Source: Neisseria perflava
GTDB taxonomy: Bacteria; Pseudomonadota; Gammaproteobacteria; Burkholderiales; Neisseriaceae
Direction: 5' to 3'
DNA: 64,000 nt
Assembly (NCBI RefSeq): GCF_019334725.1
Contig: NZ_CP079818.1
Coordinates: 1,054,001-1,118,000, forward strand
Positions 43,113 to 51,131 of the stretch are shown here, piece after piece. The notes beneath the pieces were generated by a model. It was not told the DNA's origin and did not search any database. It saw nothing but the letters and a program-made list of their open reading frames with translations. Each line of letters opens with the position of its first letter. Position 1 is the first letter of the stretch. The position numbers and the translations under genes were made by a program.

Positions 43113-44678
43113 TCAGACGGCCTCTTGAACCATGTGGCCGGAGTGGGCAATCAAATGGCGCGTGTAGTCGCTGCTTGGATTGGCAAACACGTTTTCGCAT
43201 TCGCCTTCCTCAACGACTTTGCCGTCTTTCAACACCATCACGCGGTGGGAAATGGCGCGGATGACGGCGAGGTCGTGGCTGATGATGATGAAGGCGAGGC
43301 CGTATTCTTTTTGCAGGCTGCTGAGCAATTCAAGGATTTGTTGTTGCCATTGGACATCAAGCGCGCTGGTTGGTTCATCCAATACGAGGATTTTTGGGCG
43401 GACAATGATGGCGCGGGCGATGGCGAGGCGTTGGCGCTGGCCGCCGGAGAATGCGTGCGGATAGCGTTCGAGTGCGTCTTCGGGCAGGCCGACTTGTTTG
43501 AGGACTTCCTCGACGCGGCGGCGCATTTCTTCGTGCGGCATTTCAGGTTCGTGTACGCGTAAGGCCTCGGAAACGGTATCGAAGACGTTCATGCGCGGAT
43601 TGAATGCGCCGAACGGGTCTTGGAACACCATTTGGATTTCGCGTCTCAATTCGCGTTTCCATGGCTCGCCGTTGACAATCAGGCTGCCTTCGGAATCGAT
43701 AAGGTGCATAACGGCTTTCGCCAGCGTGGTTTTGCCGCAACCGCTTTCGCCAATGATGCCCAATGTCTCCCCCGATTTGAGATCGAAAGAAATGGGGTTG
43801 AGGATGGTTTTGTCGCGTTTTTTAAACCAGCCGTCTGATTCTTTGATGGAAAAGGCGATTTGTTCGGCCTTAAGGACGGTGGCCGGGTTTGCAGGTAAAG
43901 GAGCCACTTTGCGCATTGTGCCGGCGTTGAGCAGCATTTTGGTGTATTCGTGCTGCGGATTGGCGAAGACTTCGGCTGCTTTGCCGGTTTCAAGAATACG
44001 GCCGTTACGCATAACGGCGACATCATCGGCAAAACGGCGTACAAGGTTCAAGTCGTGCGTAATGTAGAGCATGGTCATGCCGTGGTCTTCTTGCAGGCGT
44101 GAGAGCAGGTCGAGGATTTGGGCTTGGACGGCAACGTCCAAAGCGGTGGTCGGTTCGTCGGCAATCAGGAGCTTGGGCTGGGCTGATACGGCCATGGCAA
44201 TCATGGCGCGTTGGCGTTGGCCGCCGGAAAGTTGGAAAGGGTATGCCTGGGCTTTTTGCTCGGGCTGGTGGATGCCGGTTTCGTCCAAGAGTTCGATAGC
44301 GCGCGTCCATGCCTGTTTTTTATCCAAACCCAAATGCAGGGACAGGACTTCGGCGATTTGTTCGCCGACGCGCATGACGGGGTTGAGGGCGGTCATGGGT
44401 TCTTGAAACACCATGCCGATTTCGCGGCCGCGCAGTTTTTGCAGGGCGCGTTCGGGCTGGGTCAGCAGATTGGTTCCGCAATATTTCAGACTGCCTTCAA
44501 AGGTAACCATTGGATTAAGGCGCATAATGCCTTGCGACAATACGGTTTTGCCGCTGCCGCTCTCGCCGACCAATGCCAGTTTGCGGCCAGGTTGCAGGGT
44601 AAGGTTGATATCGTACAAAACTTGTTTGCTCGGAAAGGAGCCGTTTAGGTTTTCGATTTCGAGTATAGGTGTAGTCAT
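43113..44678 (-). CDS. yejF: Peptide ABC transporter, two-domain ATPase (YejF type)
   Basis: The 521-residue protein is two ABC ATPases in one chain. The first has Walker A GESGSGKT, signature LSGGQRQRAM and Walker B LLIADEPTTALD; the second has GESGCGKT, FSGGQRQRLA and ILVLDEPTSALD. Both have OppD/OppF-like C-terminal extensions. YejF drives uptake of oligopeptides (in enterics, microcin C) with permeases YejB and YejE, which are encoded 14 kb away at 58.6-60.8 kb; the binding protein YejA is not in the window. No clear ribosome site is seen before the ATG at 44676-44678. A DUS overlaps the gene's end. Confidence 0.88.
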   Translation of the reverse strand: MTTPILEIENLNGSFPSKQVLYDINLTLQPGRKLALVGESGSGKTVLSQGIMRLNPMVTFEGSLKYCGTNLLTQPERALQKLRGREIGMVFQEPMTALNPVMRVGEQIAEVLSLHLGLDKKQAWTRAIELLDETGIHQPEQKAQAYPFQLSGGQRQRAMIAMAVSAQPKLLIADEPTTALDVAVQAQILDLLSRLQEDHGMTMLYITHDLNLVRRFADDVAVMRNGRILETGKAAEVFANPQHEYTKMLLNAGTMRKVAPLPANPATVLKAEQIAFSIKESDGWFKKRDKTILNPISFDLKSGETLGIIGESGCGKTTLAKAVMHLIDSEGSLIVNGEPWKRELRREIQMVFQDPFGAFNPRMNVFDTVSEALRVHEPEMPHEEMRRRVEEVLKQVGLPEDALERYPHAFSGGQRQRLAIARAIIVRPKILVLDEPTSALDVQWQQQILELLSSLQKEYGLAFIIISHDLAVIRAISHRVMVLKDGKVVEEGECENVFANPSSDYTRHLIAHSGHMVQEAV

Positions 44679-44712
44679 GGTCGTGGCCGTCTGAAAAGTT
44701 TGTTGATGACAG

Positions 44713-44752
44713 GTTTTCAGACGGCCTGCATGAATCAAGGGGCCGTCTGAAA
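44713..44752 (-). terminator. Inverted DUS pair between acyl-CoA ligase gene and yejF
   Basis: Two mirrored DUS with a loop of about 16 bases sit 8 bases past the ligase stop. A third DUS follows at 44685-44697, next to the yejF start. Confidence 0.65.
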
Positions 44753-44759
44753 CAGAGGT

Positions 44760-46313
44760 TTAGTCTTGAAACTGTTCTTTGAGTTTGCGTTTTAACACTT
44801 TGCCGGTGGCATTGCGCGGCAGCTCGTCTTGGAAGATGACTTGTTTTGGGATTTTAAAGTTTGCCAACAGGCCGCGCAGGTGGCTGCGGACTTCGGCTTC
44901 TTCCAGCTTCATGCCTTCTTTGAGTTGGATAAAGGCAATGATTTCTTCATCGGCGTATTGGTCCCTCACGCCGATTACAGCAGTGGCTTCCACAGCTTCG
45001 AGTTTGTAAATGGCTTCTTCGATTTCACGCGGATAGACGTTTTGGCCTTTGGAGATAATCAGGTCTTTTTTGCGGTCAACGATGAAGATGAAGCCGTCTT
45101 CGTCTATGGTGACGAAGTCTCCGGTTTTCAGCCAACCGTTGACAATGGTTTCATCTGTAGCGTCAGGCATATTGAGGTAGCCTTGCATCACCGAGTCGCC
45201 TTTGACGATGAGTTCGCCCACTTCGCCGCGCGGCACTTCGATCAATTCGTCATCGACGGCTTTCACGGTCAGGCCGGGCAGGGCAACGCCGACGCTGGCG
45301 GTTTTTTGGCGGTCGGGTGTATTGACGGCCACAACGGGCGAACATTCGCTCAAGCCGTAGCCTTCTAACAATTTGGCGCGCGGGAATTTGGCTTTAAAGT
45401 CGTCAATGGTTTGTCCGGCCAGAGGTGCTCCGCCACTGATAAACAGACGGACGCGGTTGAACCATCTGAAATACCAAGGGATTTTAGTTTTACTCATGGC
45501 GGTGTAAATGGCCGGTACGCCGAGGAAAATGGTAGCGCGTTTGAGTAAAACCTGTTTTAACACGTTGGAGAACGGGAAGACGGATTTGACCAAAATAATC
45601 GAGCAGGCTTGATATATCGGCAGCAAAACCATGGCGGTCAGCGTAAAGCTGTGGAACATGGGCAAGAAGACAACGAAGCGGTCTTTTTGCGAAATTTGGA
45701 AAATTTGTTCGATGCCTGAAAGGTTGGAAAACAGGTTGCTATAACTGATTAATGCGCCTTTGGGGTGGCCGGTTGTGCCGGAGGTGTAGATAATGTGCGC
45801 CAAATCGTTGGCAGACGGCTGACGGCTCAGATTCGGCTTGCCGGGGAATGTTCGCGCGGCATCGAAATAGCTGTCATCACTACTGGCAGCTTTGGTTTCG
45901 CCAATCCAGATGATTTTATTGACTTTGGTTTTGGCTTTGATGTTTTTGAGTTCTTTGGCCAACGACGCTGAGGCGAACATAAAGCGTGCGCCGCAGTCAT
46001 TGAGGATGTAGGAAAATTCTTCGCTTTTCAAAAAGACATTGAGTGGGACGGCTACCGCTCCGATGGAAGTAATGGCGAAATAGGCAGTAATAAATTCGGG
46101 AGAGTTGGAAACGACCAGGGCGACCTTGTCGCCATATTGTACGCCTTCGTGTTGCAGATAGGCGGCGACGGTTTCTACTTCGCGCTTGAGGGAGGAATAG
46201 CTGATTTTTTCTTTGTCGTTGAAAATGACCGTGCCTTTACTGTTTTTTTGGCAGGCTGCAGTCAGCATAGCGTAAAAATTAGAGTGGGTGTGCATTTCGG
46301 AGTTTGTGTCCAT
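44760..46313 (-). CDS. AMP-binding fatty-acyl-CoA ligase (FadD-like)
   Basis: The 517-residue ANL-superfamily enzyme activates a carboxylic acid with ATP to the acyl-adenylate and then to acyl-CoA. Key motifs: P-loop HIIYTSGTTGHPKGA (about 174-188), EGYGLSECSPVV (about 325), GWLKTGDFVTIDEDGFIFIVDRKKD hinge region and the C-terminal catalytic Lys in PRNATGKVLKRKL. The size and sequence suit a medium- or long-chain fatty acid ligase, but chain length cannot be read. A second in-frame Met at residue 7 is an alternative start. Confidence 0.85.
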   Translation of the reverse strand: MDTNSEMHTHSNFYAMLTAACQKNSKGTVIFNDKEKISYSSLKREVETVAAYLQHEGVQYGDKVALVVSNSPEFITAYFAITSIGAVAVPLNVFLKSEEFSYILNDCGARFMFASASLAKELKNIKAKTKVNKIIWIGETKAASSDDSYFDAARTFPGKPNLSRQPSANDLAHIIYTSGTTGHPKGALISYSNLFSNLSGIEQIFQISQKDRFVVFLPMFHSFTLTAMVLLPIYQACSIILVKSVFPFSNVLKQVLLKRATIFLGVPAIYTAMSKTKIPWYFRWFNRVRLFISGGAPLAGQTIDDFKAKFPRAKLLEGYGLSECSPVVAVNTPDRQKTASVGVALPGLTVKAVDDELIEVPRGEVGELIVKGDSVMQGYLNMPDATDETIVNGWLKTGDFVTIDEDGFIFIVDRKKDLIISKGQNVYPREIEEAIYKLEAVEATAVIGVRDQYADEEIIAFIQLKEGMKLEEAEVRSHLRGLLANFKIPKQVIFQDELPRNATGKVLKRKLKEQFQD

Positions 46314-46390
46314 ATTGTGTCGATTGATGTACGGTTTCGATGAGCCGTTTATTTCGAAGGATAGGTTTTACATCCTATCGGTAAAATAAG

Positions 46391-46427
46391 CAAGAGGCCG
46401 TCTGAAAATACTTTCAGACGGCCTCTT
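46391..46427. terminator. Inverted DUS pair upstream of the acyl-CoA ligase gene
   Basis: CAAGAGGCCGTCTGAAA is mirrored exactly with a 3-base loop. It would end transcripts coming from the tatD side on the minus strand. Confidence 0.7.
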
Positions 46428-46467
46428 GCTTTGTCGGGCTTAGGAAAGCAATATTTTGAATTTAAAC

Positions 46468-46633
46468 TTATTTATTGTGTTGATGGGAAAATTCCCATTC
46501 TTCAAAAGGCTGGCCGTTCGGAAGATAGCGCAAGCCGATTGTGTTTCTGTCTCGGGTCATTTCGAGTTTACCGTTGAGTTTGAGGCAGGATCTAGATGAC
46601 AGGTAGGCAGAGCCGATGGTAGAGGCTTTAGAC
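46468..46633 (-). pseudogene. DUF333 (putative hemolysin-like) C-terminal remnant
   Basis: An open stretch without a start codon reads SAYLSSRSCLKLNGKLEM, then a few residues on GLRYLPNGQPFEEWEFSHQ to a stop. It matches the DUF333 pattern (S-A-Y-C...G-G-K-L-E...LP-D-G...EEWE) seen in small periplasmic proteins, but the signal peptide is missing, conserved Cys positions are changed and a stop lies upstream in a DUS. It is probably a truncated, decaying gene cut off by the tatD 3' end. Confidence 0.5.
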
Positions 46634-47419
46634 CTAGCCGTTGTTCAGACGGCCATCGGGTACTTTCTTAAACAGGCGATAGAAATTGTCGCTGGTGTTT
46701 TGTGCCAATGTTTCCAAGCTCTCGCCGCGCAGATTGGCTAAGAACTCGGCTGTATAGCGGACGTAGGACGGCTCGTTTTGTTTGCCGCGTTTGGGAACCG
46801 GCGCGAGGAAAGGCGCATCGGTTTCTACCAAGATTCTATCGGCAGGGACGTATTTGGCGGCTTCCTGTATCAGCGGTGCGTTTTTAAACGTCACAATGCC
46901 GGAGAAGGAGATATATAACCCTAAATCCAAAGCGGCTTTGGCAAAGGCGATGTCTTCAGAGAAGCAGTGAATCACGCCGGAGTTGGTGTGGCACTCTTTC
47001 AAAATCCGCAACGTGTCTTCGGCCGCATCGCGCGTATGGACGATAACGGGCAGGCCGCTTTCGTTGGCGGCTTGGATATGGTCGGCAAAGCGTTGATGTT
47101 GCCATGACAAATCGCCTTTGCACCAGTAATAGTCCAAACCGGTTTCGCCGATGCCGACGATTTTGGGATGTTTGGCCGCTTCTACCATTTCGGCAATGGT
47201 AAATTCTTCTGCTTCTTGGCTGTCGGGATGTACGCCGATGGTGCAGTAGATGTGGTCGTGTGCCTGGGCAATGTCGAAGACTTCGGCAAAACTTTGTTTG
47301 CTGACGCTGATGGCAAGCGCCTGTTTGACGCTTTGCGCTTCCATATTGGCAAAGACTTCGGGCAGGCGGTCTTTTAGGCCGTCAAAGTTGAGATGGCAAT
47401 GTGAATCGATTAAATGCAT
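46634..47419 (-). CDS. tatD: TatD-family metal-dependent deoxyribonuclease
   Basis: The 261-residue TIM-barrel hydrolase starts MHLIDSHCHLNFDGL (metal-binding HxH) and has GIGETGLDYYW, PVIVHTRDA, GVIHCFSED and LVETDAPFLAP, the ordered metal and catalytic motifs. TatD enzymes are 3'-5' DNA/RNA exonucleases or, in some members, D-aminoacyl-tRNA deacylases; the closest match is the YcfH type, often beside holB as here. A DUS core lies in the last codons. It is separated from pilZ by only 4 bases. Confidence 0.92.
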   Translation of the reverse strand: MHLIDSHCHLNFDGLKDRLPEVFANMEAQSVKQALAISVSKQSFAEVFDIAQAHDHIYCTIGVHPDSQEAEEFTIAEMVEAAKHPKIVGIGETGLDYYWCKGDLSWQHQRFADHIQAANESGLPVIVHTRDAAEDTLRILKECHTNSGVIHCFSEDIAFAKAALDLGLYISFSGIVTFKNAPLIQEAAKYVPADRILVETDAPFLAPVPKRGKQNEPSYVRYTAEFLANLRGESLETLAQNTSDNFYRLFKKVPDGRLNNG

Positions 47420-47423
47420 GGTA

Positions 47424-47777
47424 TTACAGGGTAAAAGTAGTACGGTCGCTGCGCAGGCGCGGACCGAGCTCGGCTTCGATCAGGTTTTTTGCCTGCTGGC
47501 AGCTTTCGTGTTCGGAAAAGGCAAGGCCTACGCCTTTGGGGCGGTGGGCCGAGGTGCGCGCCGGATTGATCCAAACGACTTTGGTTGGCAGGAAGCGTTT
47601 GGGATAGTCGGCGATTTCGACGGCCAAGAGGATGTCTTCGCCTAGGGAGAATACGTCATCGGTCGGCACGAACAGGCCGCCGTGTTCTAAAAACGGCATA
47701 TAGCAGTTGTACAACAAATTGGGGTCTTTGAGTTGCAAAGCCAACATCTTCGCCGGAATGTCTTTTTTATTCATCAT
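47424..47777 (-). CDS. PilZ-domain protein
   Basis: The 117-residue single-domain protein is of the PilZ type found between holB and tatD in many proteobacteria. It is needed for type IV pilus formation where studied (PilZ of Pseudomonas and Neisseria), usually without binding c-di-GMP. No RxxxR at the N-terminus is visible, in line with a non-binder; the conserved beta-barrel piece is VVWINPARTSAHRPKGVGLAF. It forms a compact minus-strand operon, holB-pilZ-tatD (gaps 10 and 4 bp). Confidence 0.85.
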   Translation of the reverse strand: MMNKKDIPAKMLALQLKDPNLLYNCYMPFLEHGGLFVPTDDVFSLGEDILLAVEIADYPKRFLPTKVVWINPARTSAHRPKGVGLAFSEHESCQQAKNLIEAELGPRLRSDRTTFTL

Positions 47778-47787
47778 TGATTACCTG

Positions 47788-48768
47788 TTAGGGTTTGTTT
47801 TGCCAAAAATCCAAATATTCGATAAGCAGATACTCAAGCTGCATTTTAACACTCAAGGTATGATATCCGTAAGGGTTGAGCGCGTTCAGACGGCCCAATA
47901 GGGCAAACAGCTTGCGTGAATCGGTTTTAGAGGCTGTCTGAAGCAGGGCTTGGGCATGGTGCGGATAATAAAGCGGCACCATATTTTGTTGTGCTAAGCC
48001 GACATCCATCAGCCACTTTTGCAGCCAGTCGATGAAAACGGCCAGCGGTTGCTTTTGTTTGTCGAACGTGGCGGCGTAGTCGAGTATGGCCAACAGGCGC
48101 GGGGCGGCCAGCAACATCAGCAACTCTTCGCGTAATGCATCCAATTCGGGAGTCGGCGTGAATAAAGGCGCGCCGCTGTGGAATGCCAACAAGGCTTCGG
48201 CATTTTCCACGCCCTGTTGGCGCAGGTATGCCGCAGCCTGCTCATGGGTCGGCGAGGGCAACACCATCTGGCGGCAACGGCTTTTGATGGTGGGCAGGAG
48301 TTTATCGCGTGCATGGGTAACGAGCAGGAAAACGACGTGTTGCGGCGGCTCTTCCAGAGCTTTCAACAAACCGTTTGCCGCCTGTGTATTCATGCTTTCG
48401 GCCGGATGTACCAATACCACGCGCAGGCCGCCGCGGACAGCGGTCAGGTAAATGTTTTCCACAATATCGCGCACGGCATCGATTTTGATTTGCAGGAGTT
48501 TGCGTCCCGTTGCCTCGCCTTCGGGCATTTCCGGCGTGAGTTCGTAAAAGTCGGGATGGGTGTTTTGGCTGAACAAATGGCACGAAGCGCACTCGCCGCA
48601 TGGTTCATGACTGGACTTGGGCGATTCGCACAGCAATGCTTGCGCGACAAAGCGGGCAAACTCGGTTTTGCCGGTATTTTCTTTGCCGGTAAACAGCCAA
48701 GCGTTGGGACGGTTTTGCCAATGGGCGGCGAGCTGTTGCCATTGGGTTTCATGCCATGGGTAAATCAT
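47788..48768 (-). CDS. holB: DNA polymerase III delta' subunit
   Basis: HolB is part of the clamp loader that places the beta clamp on DNA. The 326-residue AAA+ protein has a degenerate Walker A (GKENTGKTE), the zinc module (CGECASCHLF, about 57-66), the sensor-type LLKALEEPPQHVVFLLVTH and the conserved LLPTIKSRC arginine-finger motif (SRC). The small C-terminal part is helical. It leads the pilZ-tatD operon. Confidence 0.93.
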   Translation of the reverse strand: MIYPWHETQWQQLAAHWQNRPNAWLFTGKENTGKTEFARFVAQALLCESPKSSHEPCGECASCHLFSQNTHPDFYELTPEMPEGEATGRKLLQIKIDAVRDIVENIYLTAVRGGLRVVLVHPAESMNTQAANGLLKALEEPPQHVVFLLVTHARDKLLPTIKSRCRQMVLPSPTHEQAAAYLRQQGVENAEALLAFHSGAPLFTPTPELDALREELLMLLAAPRLLAILDYAATFDKQKQPLAVFIDWLQKWLMDVGLAQQNMVPLYYPHHAQALLQTASKTDSRKLFALLGRLNALNPYGYHTLSVKMQLEYLLIEYLDFWQNKP

Positions 48769-48808
48769 ATCGTTTGGGAACTATAAGGTAGGTGGTTATT
48801 ATACTCTC

Positions 48809-48841
48809 AGGCCGTCTGAAAAAGGTTTCAGACGGCCTTTA
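48809..48841. terminator. Inverted DUS pair upstream of holB
   Basis: AGGCCGTCTGAAA is mirrored with a short loop and a T-run side (CCTTTAAT). Confidence 0.7.
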
Positions 48842-48903
48842 ATAAACTGCCCAAAAATTAACCAAATATTGTTTTGCTTTGAAATATCAATGATTAAGCT
48901 GAC

Positions 48904-49031
48904 TTATTCACAGCCTTTGCACACGCTTGTTTGGGGGAAATGTGCATTTTGTTTGGGAGTAAAGTTGTGCTTAAAATTTAGGCAGATGTGTTTTTTAATT
49001 TTAAATCAGACAGTAATCTGATTTATGCACA
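48904..49031. promoter_or_regulatory. DnaA-box-like cluster in the holB-lplT gap
   Basis: TTATTCACA (48904-48912) and TTATGCACA (49023-49031) fit the DnaA box pattern TTATNCACA exactly. Between and beside them are weaker reverse-strand matches (e.g. TGTGCTTAA at 48966). A perfect 8-bp inverted repeat (AAATCAGA/TCTGATTT, 49003-49024) overlaps the second box. The 250-bp gap is AT-rich. This may be a DnaA-titration or regulatory site; there is no dnaA or dnaN nearby to mark an origin. Confidence 0.35.
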
Positions 49032-49090
49032 AGCTGTCCACGCGATTGAACAGTGAAAATGTGCATGGTGGGGATATATTTCAGACGGCC

Positions 49091-50407
49091 TTATTTGCTG
49101 CTTTTCAACAAAGCGGTCAAATCCCCGATAAATTTCGGTTCCCGTTTGATGAGGTAAACAATTAACGGAAGATTACCCACGGCAACAATCAAATACAGCA
49201 GCGTGATGCTGTCAAACAACATCAGCAAAACCGCGCTCAAAATAGCGGCCGACACCATAAATACGCCGTTGATGATGTTGTTGGCAGCGACGGCGTGGGC
49301 GCGGAAGGTTTCACTGCTGGCGGTTTGCAGCCAAGTGTAGAGCGGTACGGAGAAGAAGCCGCCGAAAAAGCCGATGGCCGACATCACGAGCATAATCGGA
49401 TACGCTTTAGCTTGCGATAAAAACCAAATAATGCCGTTTAATTCGGTAAAGCGTTGGCCTTGGGTCAGCCACACCAGCAATAATCCACAGACCGTTAGCC
49501 CCAGAGTGCCGATGGTAACCAAGCCCAAAATCAGGCGCTCGTGGCTGAGTTTGGCGCATAATACCGAGCCGATGGCGATACCGATGGAGAACAGCGCCAA
49601 CATCAGGTTGAACACATTATCGTTGCCGCCCAAATGGATTTGCGTGAACGTCGGCAGTTGGGTGGTATAAACCGAGCCGACAAACCAAAACCATGAAATA
49701 CCGATGATGGAAGTGAATACGGGTCGGTCGGCCGCCGCTTCACGAATCAGTGAATTCGTGCCTTTGATGATGTTCCATTCGATTTTTGTGTCCGGCATTT
49801 TAGCGGGTACAGACGGCATAAACAGGCTGGTCATCGTGCCGCCGATAGCGACCAATAACACCAAACCGCCAACAATATACGGCGGAACGCCTGCGACTGC
49901 GGTGCCCAAAATCTGGCCGAGCAAAATGGCGATAAACGTACCTGATTCAATCAGACTGTTGCCCATAATCAGCTCTTTGTCGTTGAGGTAATCGGGCAAA
50001 ATGGCGTATTTCAGCGGGCCGAACAAAGTCGATTGCGTACCCATGCAAAACAGGCAGATTAAAAGCAAAGGCGCGGATTGAATATAGAAGCCATATGCCG
50101 CTACTGCCATGATGATGATTTCCAACAGCTTGATCCAACGCGCCAAAACGGCTTTGTCGAATTTGTTGCTCAGCTGCCCTGACAGCGCGGAAAACAGGAA
50201 ATAGGGCAGGATAAACAGCATCGCGCCCAAGTTCAGCATTTGGCTGGACGGCAGAAAGTCGTTTTTGCCCAAACCGTAAAAACTGATCATCACGAATAAT
50301 GCGGTTTTAAACACATTATCGTTAAACGCGCCTAAAAACTGCGTCCCAAAGAGCGGCGCAAAACGGCGGGTCGTGTGGAAATTCAGATTGTCTTTTTTAA
50401 GGCTCAT
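49091..50407 (-). CDS. lplT: MFS transporter, lysophospholipid transporter LplT-like
   Basis: The 438-residue protein has about 12 membrane helices and the LplT-type N-terminus RFAPLFGTQFLGAFNDNVFKTAL. LplT flips lysophospholipids across the inner membrane for re-acylation; some relatives are fused with an acyltransferase, absent here. Other typical blocks are STLFGPLKYAILPDYL and GNSLIESGTFIAILLGQILG. The start overlaps the ccoS stop at 50407, so the genes are translationally coupled. A DUS lies at the gene's end. Confidence 0.85.
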   Translation of the reverse strand: MSLKKDNLNFHTTRRFAPLFGTQFLGAFNDNVFKTALFVMISFYGLGKNDFLPSSQMLNLGAMLFILPYFLFSALSGQLSNKFDKAVLARWIKLLEIIIMAVAAYGFYIQSAPLLLICLFCMGTQSTLFGPLKYAILPDYLNDKELIMGNSLIESGTFIAILLGQILGTAVAGVPPYIVGGLVLLVAIGGTMTSLFMPSVPAKMPDTKIEWNIIKGTNSLIREAAADRPVFTSIIGISWFWFVGSVYTTQLPTFTQIHLGGNDNVFNLMLALFSIGIAIGSVLCAKLSHERLILGLVTIGTLGLTVCGLLLVWLTQGQRFTELNGIIWFLSQAKAYPIMLVMSAIGFFGGFFSVPLYTWLQTASSETFRAHAVAANNIINGVFMVSAAILSAVLLMLFDSITLLYLIVAVGNLPLIVYLIKREPKFIGDLTALLKSSK

Positions 50408-50592
50408 TATTTGGATTCTTTGTCTTCGTCTTTTTCGATCAGTTTTTCAGTGGAGTCGTCGTCCATCAAAATGCGGTGCGCAGGTCCTTCAAGGTCGTCA
50501 AACTGTCCGTTTTTACCCGACCACCAGAAAAACCAACCGATGATAAAGGCCAAAATAATGCTGATGGGGACAAGGATAAACATACTTTCCAT
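50407..50592 (-). CDS. ccoS: cbb3 oxidase assembly protein CcoS
   Basis: The 61-residue inner-membrane protein has one helix (FILVPISIILAFIIGWFFWW) followed by the CcoS signature GQFDDLEGPAHRILMDDD. CcoS is needed to put heme and copper into the CcoN subunit of cbb3 oxidase, the terminal oxidase of Neisseria. It sits between a 101-residue hypothetical gene and lplT, overlapping each by one base. Confidence 0.92.
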   Translation of the reverse strand: MESMFILVPISIILAFIIGWFFWWSGKNGQFDDLEGPAHRILMDDDSTEKLIEKDEDKESK

Positions 50593-50897
50593 TACATCGC
50601 TCCGGTCAAATCGCTCAGGATAAAGGTTTTGCCGCTGACTGTCAGGTATTCGTTGCGCAACGCACCGATATTTTTATCGTCAAAAAACAATTCGATACGG
50701 TCTTTAACCACGCGCCAGTATTGAGGGATATCGGTTTGCTCGAAAGGCGACAATACCGCTGCTTCGGTTGCATCTTCGCTTTGCAGTTTGACTACAAAGC
50801 GTCCGCTTTGCGGCGGATTTTGCGATTCATCGTCTGCTAACATAATAAAAAATCCGGCATGTTCGCCGTCTTGAGTGTGGATACTGAAATAATGCAT
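50592..50897 (-). CDS. Hypothetical protein in the ccoS operon
   Basis: The 101-residue soluble protein starts MHYFSIHTQDGEHAGFFIML and has no signal peptide, membrane helix or known motif. Its stop overlaps the ccoS start, and it leads the ccoS-lplT operon. I do not recognise a family. Operon position is the only hint of function. Confidence 0.7.
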   Translation of the reverse strand: MHYFSIHTQDGEHAGFFIMLADDESQNPPQSGRFVVKLQSEDATEAAVLSPFEQTDIPQYWRVVKDRIELFFDDKNIGALRNEYLTVSGKTFILSDLTGAM

Positions 50898-51029
50898 ATC
50901 GGGAAATCTTCAAAACCGCCGTCATTTTTTCAGACGGCCTAAAATAAAATTCCGTCCATTTTACATCAAATATTAAGTCAAGCAGCCGATTACATTTTTT
51001 GTTAGAATACGGCGTTTACTTTGTTAATC

Positions 51030-51131
51030 TGTTCAGACCGCTACCCACTACGTCCCACAAGGGGTGCAACATAGCCGGAGCAGCAGTAAGGTCCCGACAA
51101 AAATGCCGTCTGAAACCTCAAGGAGCATAAA
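51030..51131 (+). promoter_or_regulatory. GC-rich 5' leader of ackA, unidentified
   Basis: About 100 bases before ackA are much more GC-rich than the AT-rich DNA upstream, and no reading frame of interest covers them. Short complementary blocks (e.g. GTCCC and AAGGGG) suggest structure. I cannot match it to a known riboswitch. An AT-type DUS (51103-51114) and the ribosome site AAGGAG precede the ATG. Confidence 0.3.

Noticed and set aside
48843..49090. Replication origin
   Set aside because: Only two exact DnaA boxes, and no dnaA, dnaN or gidA nearby; too little to call oriC.
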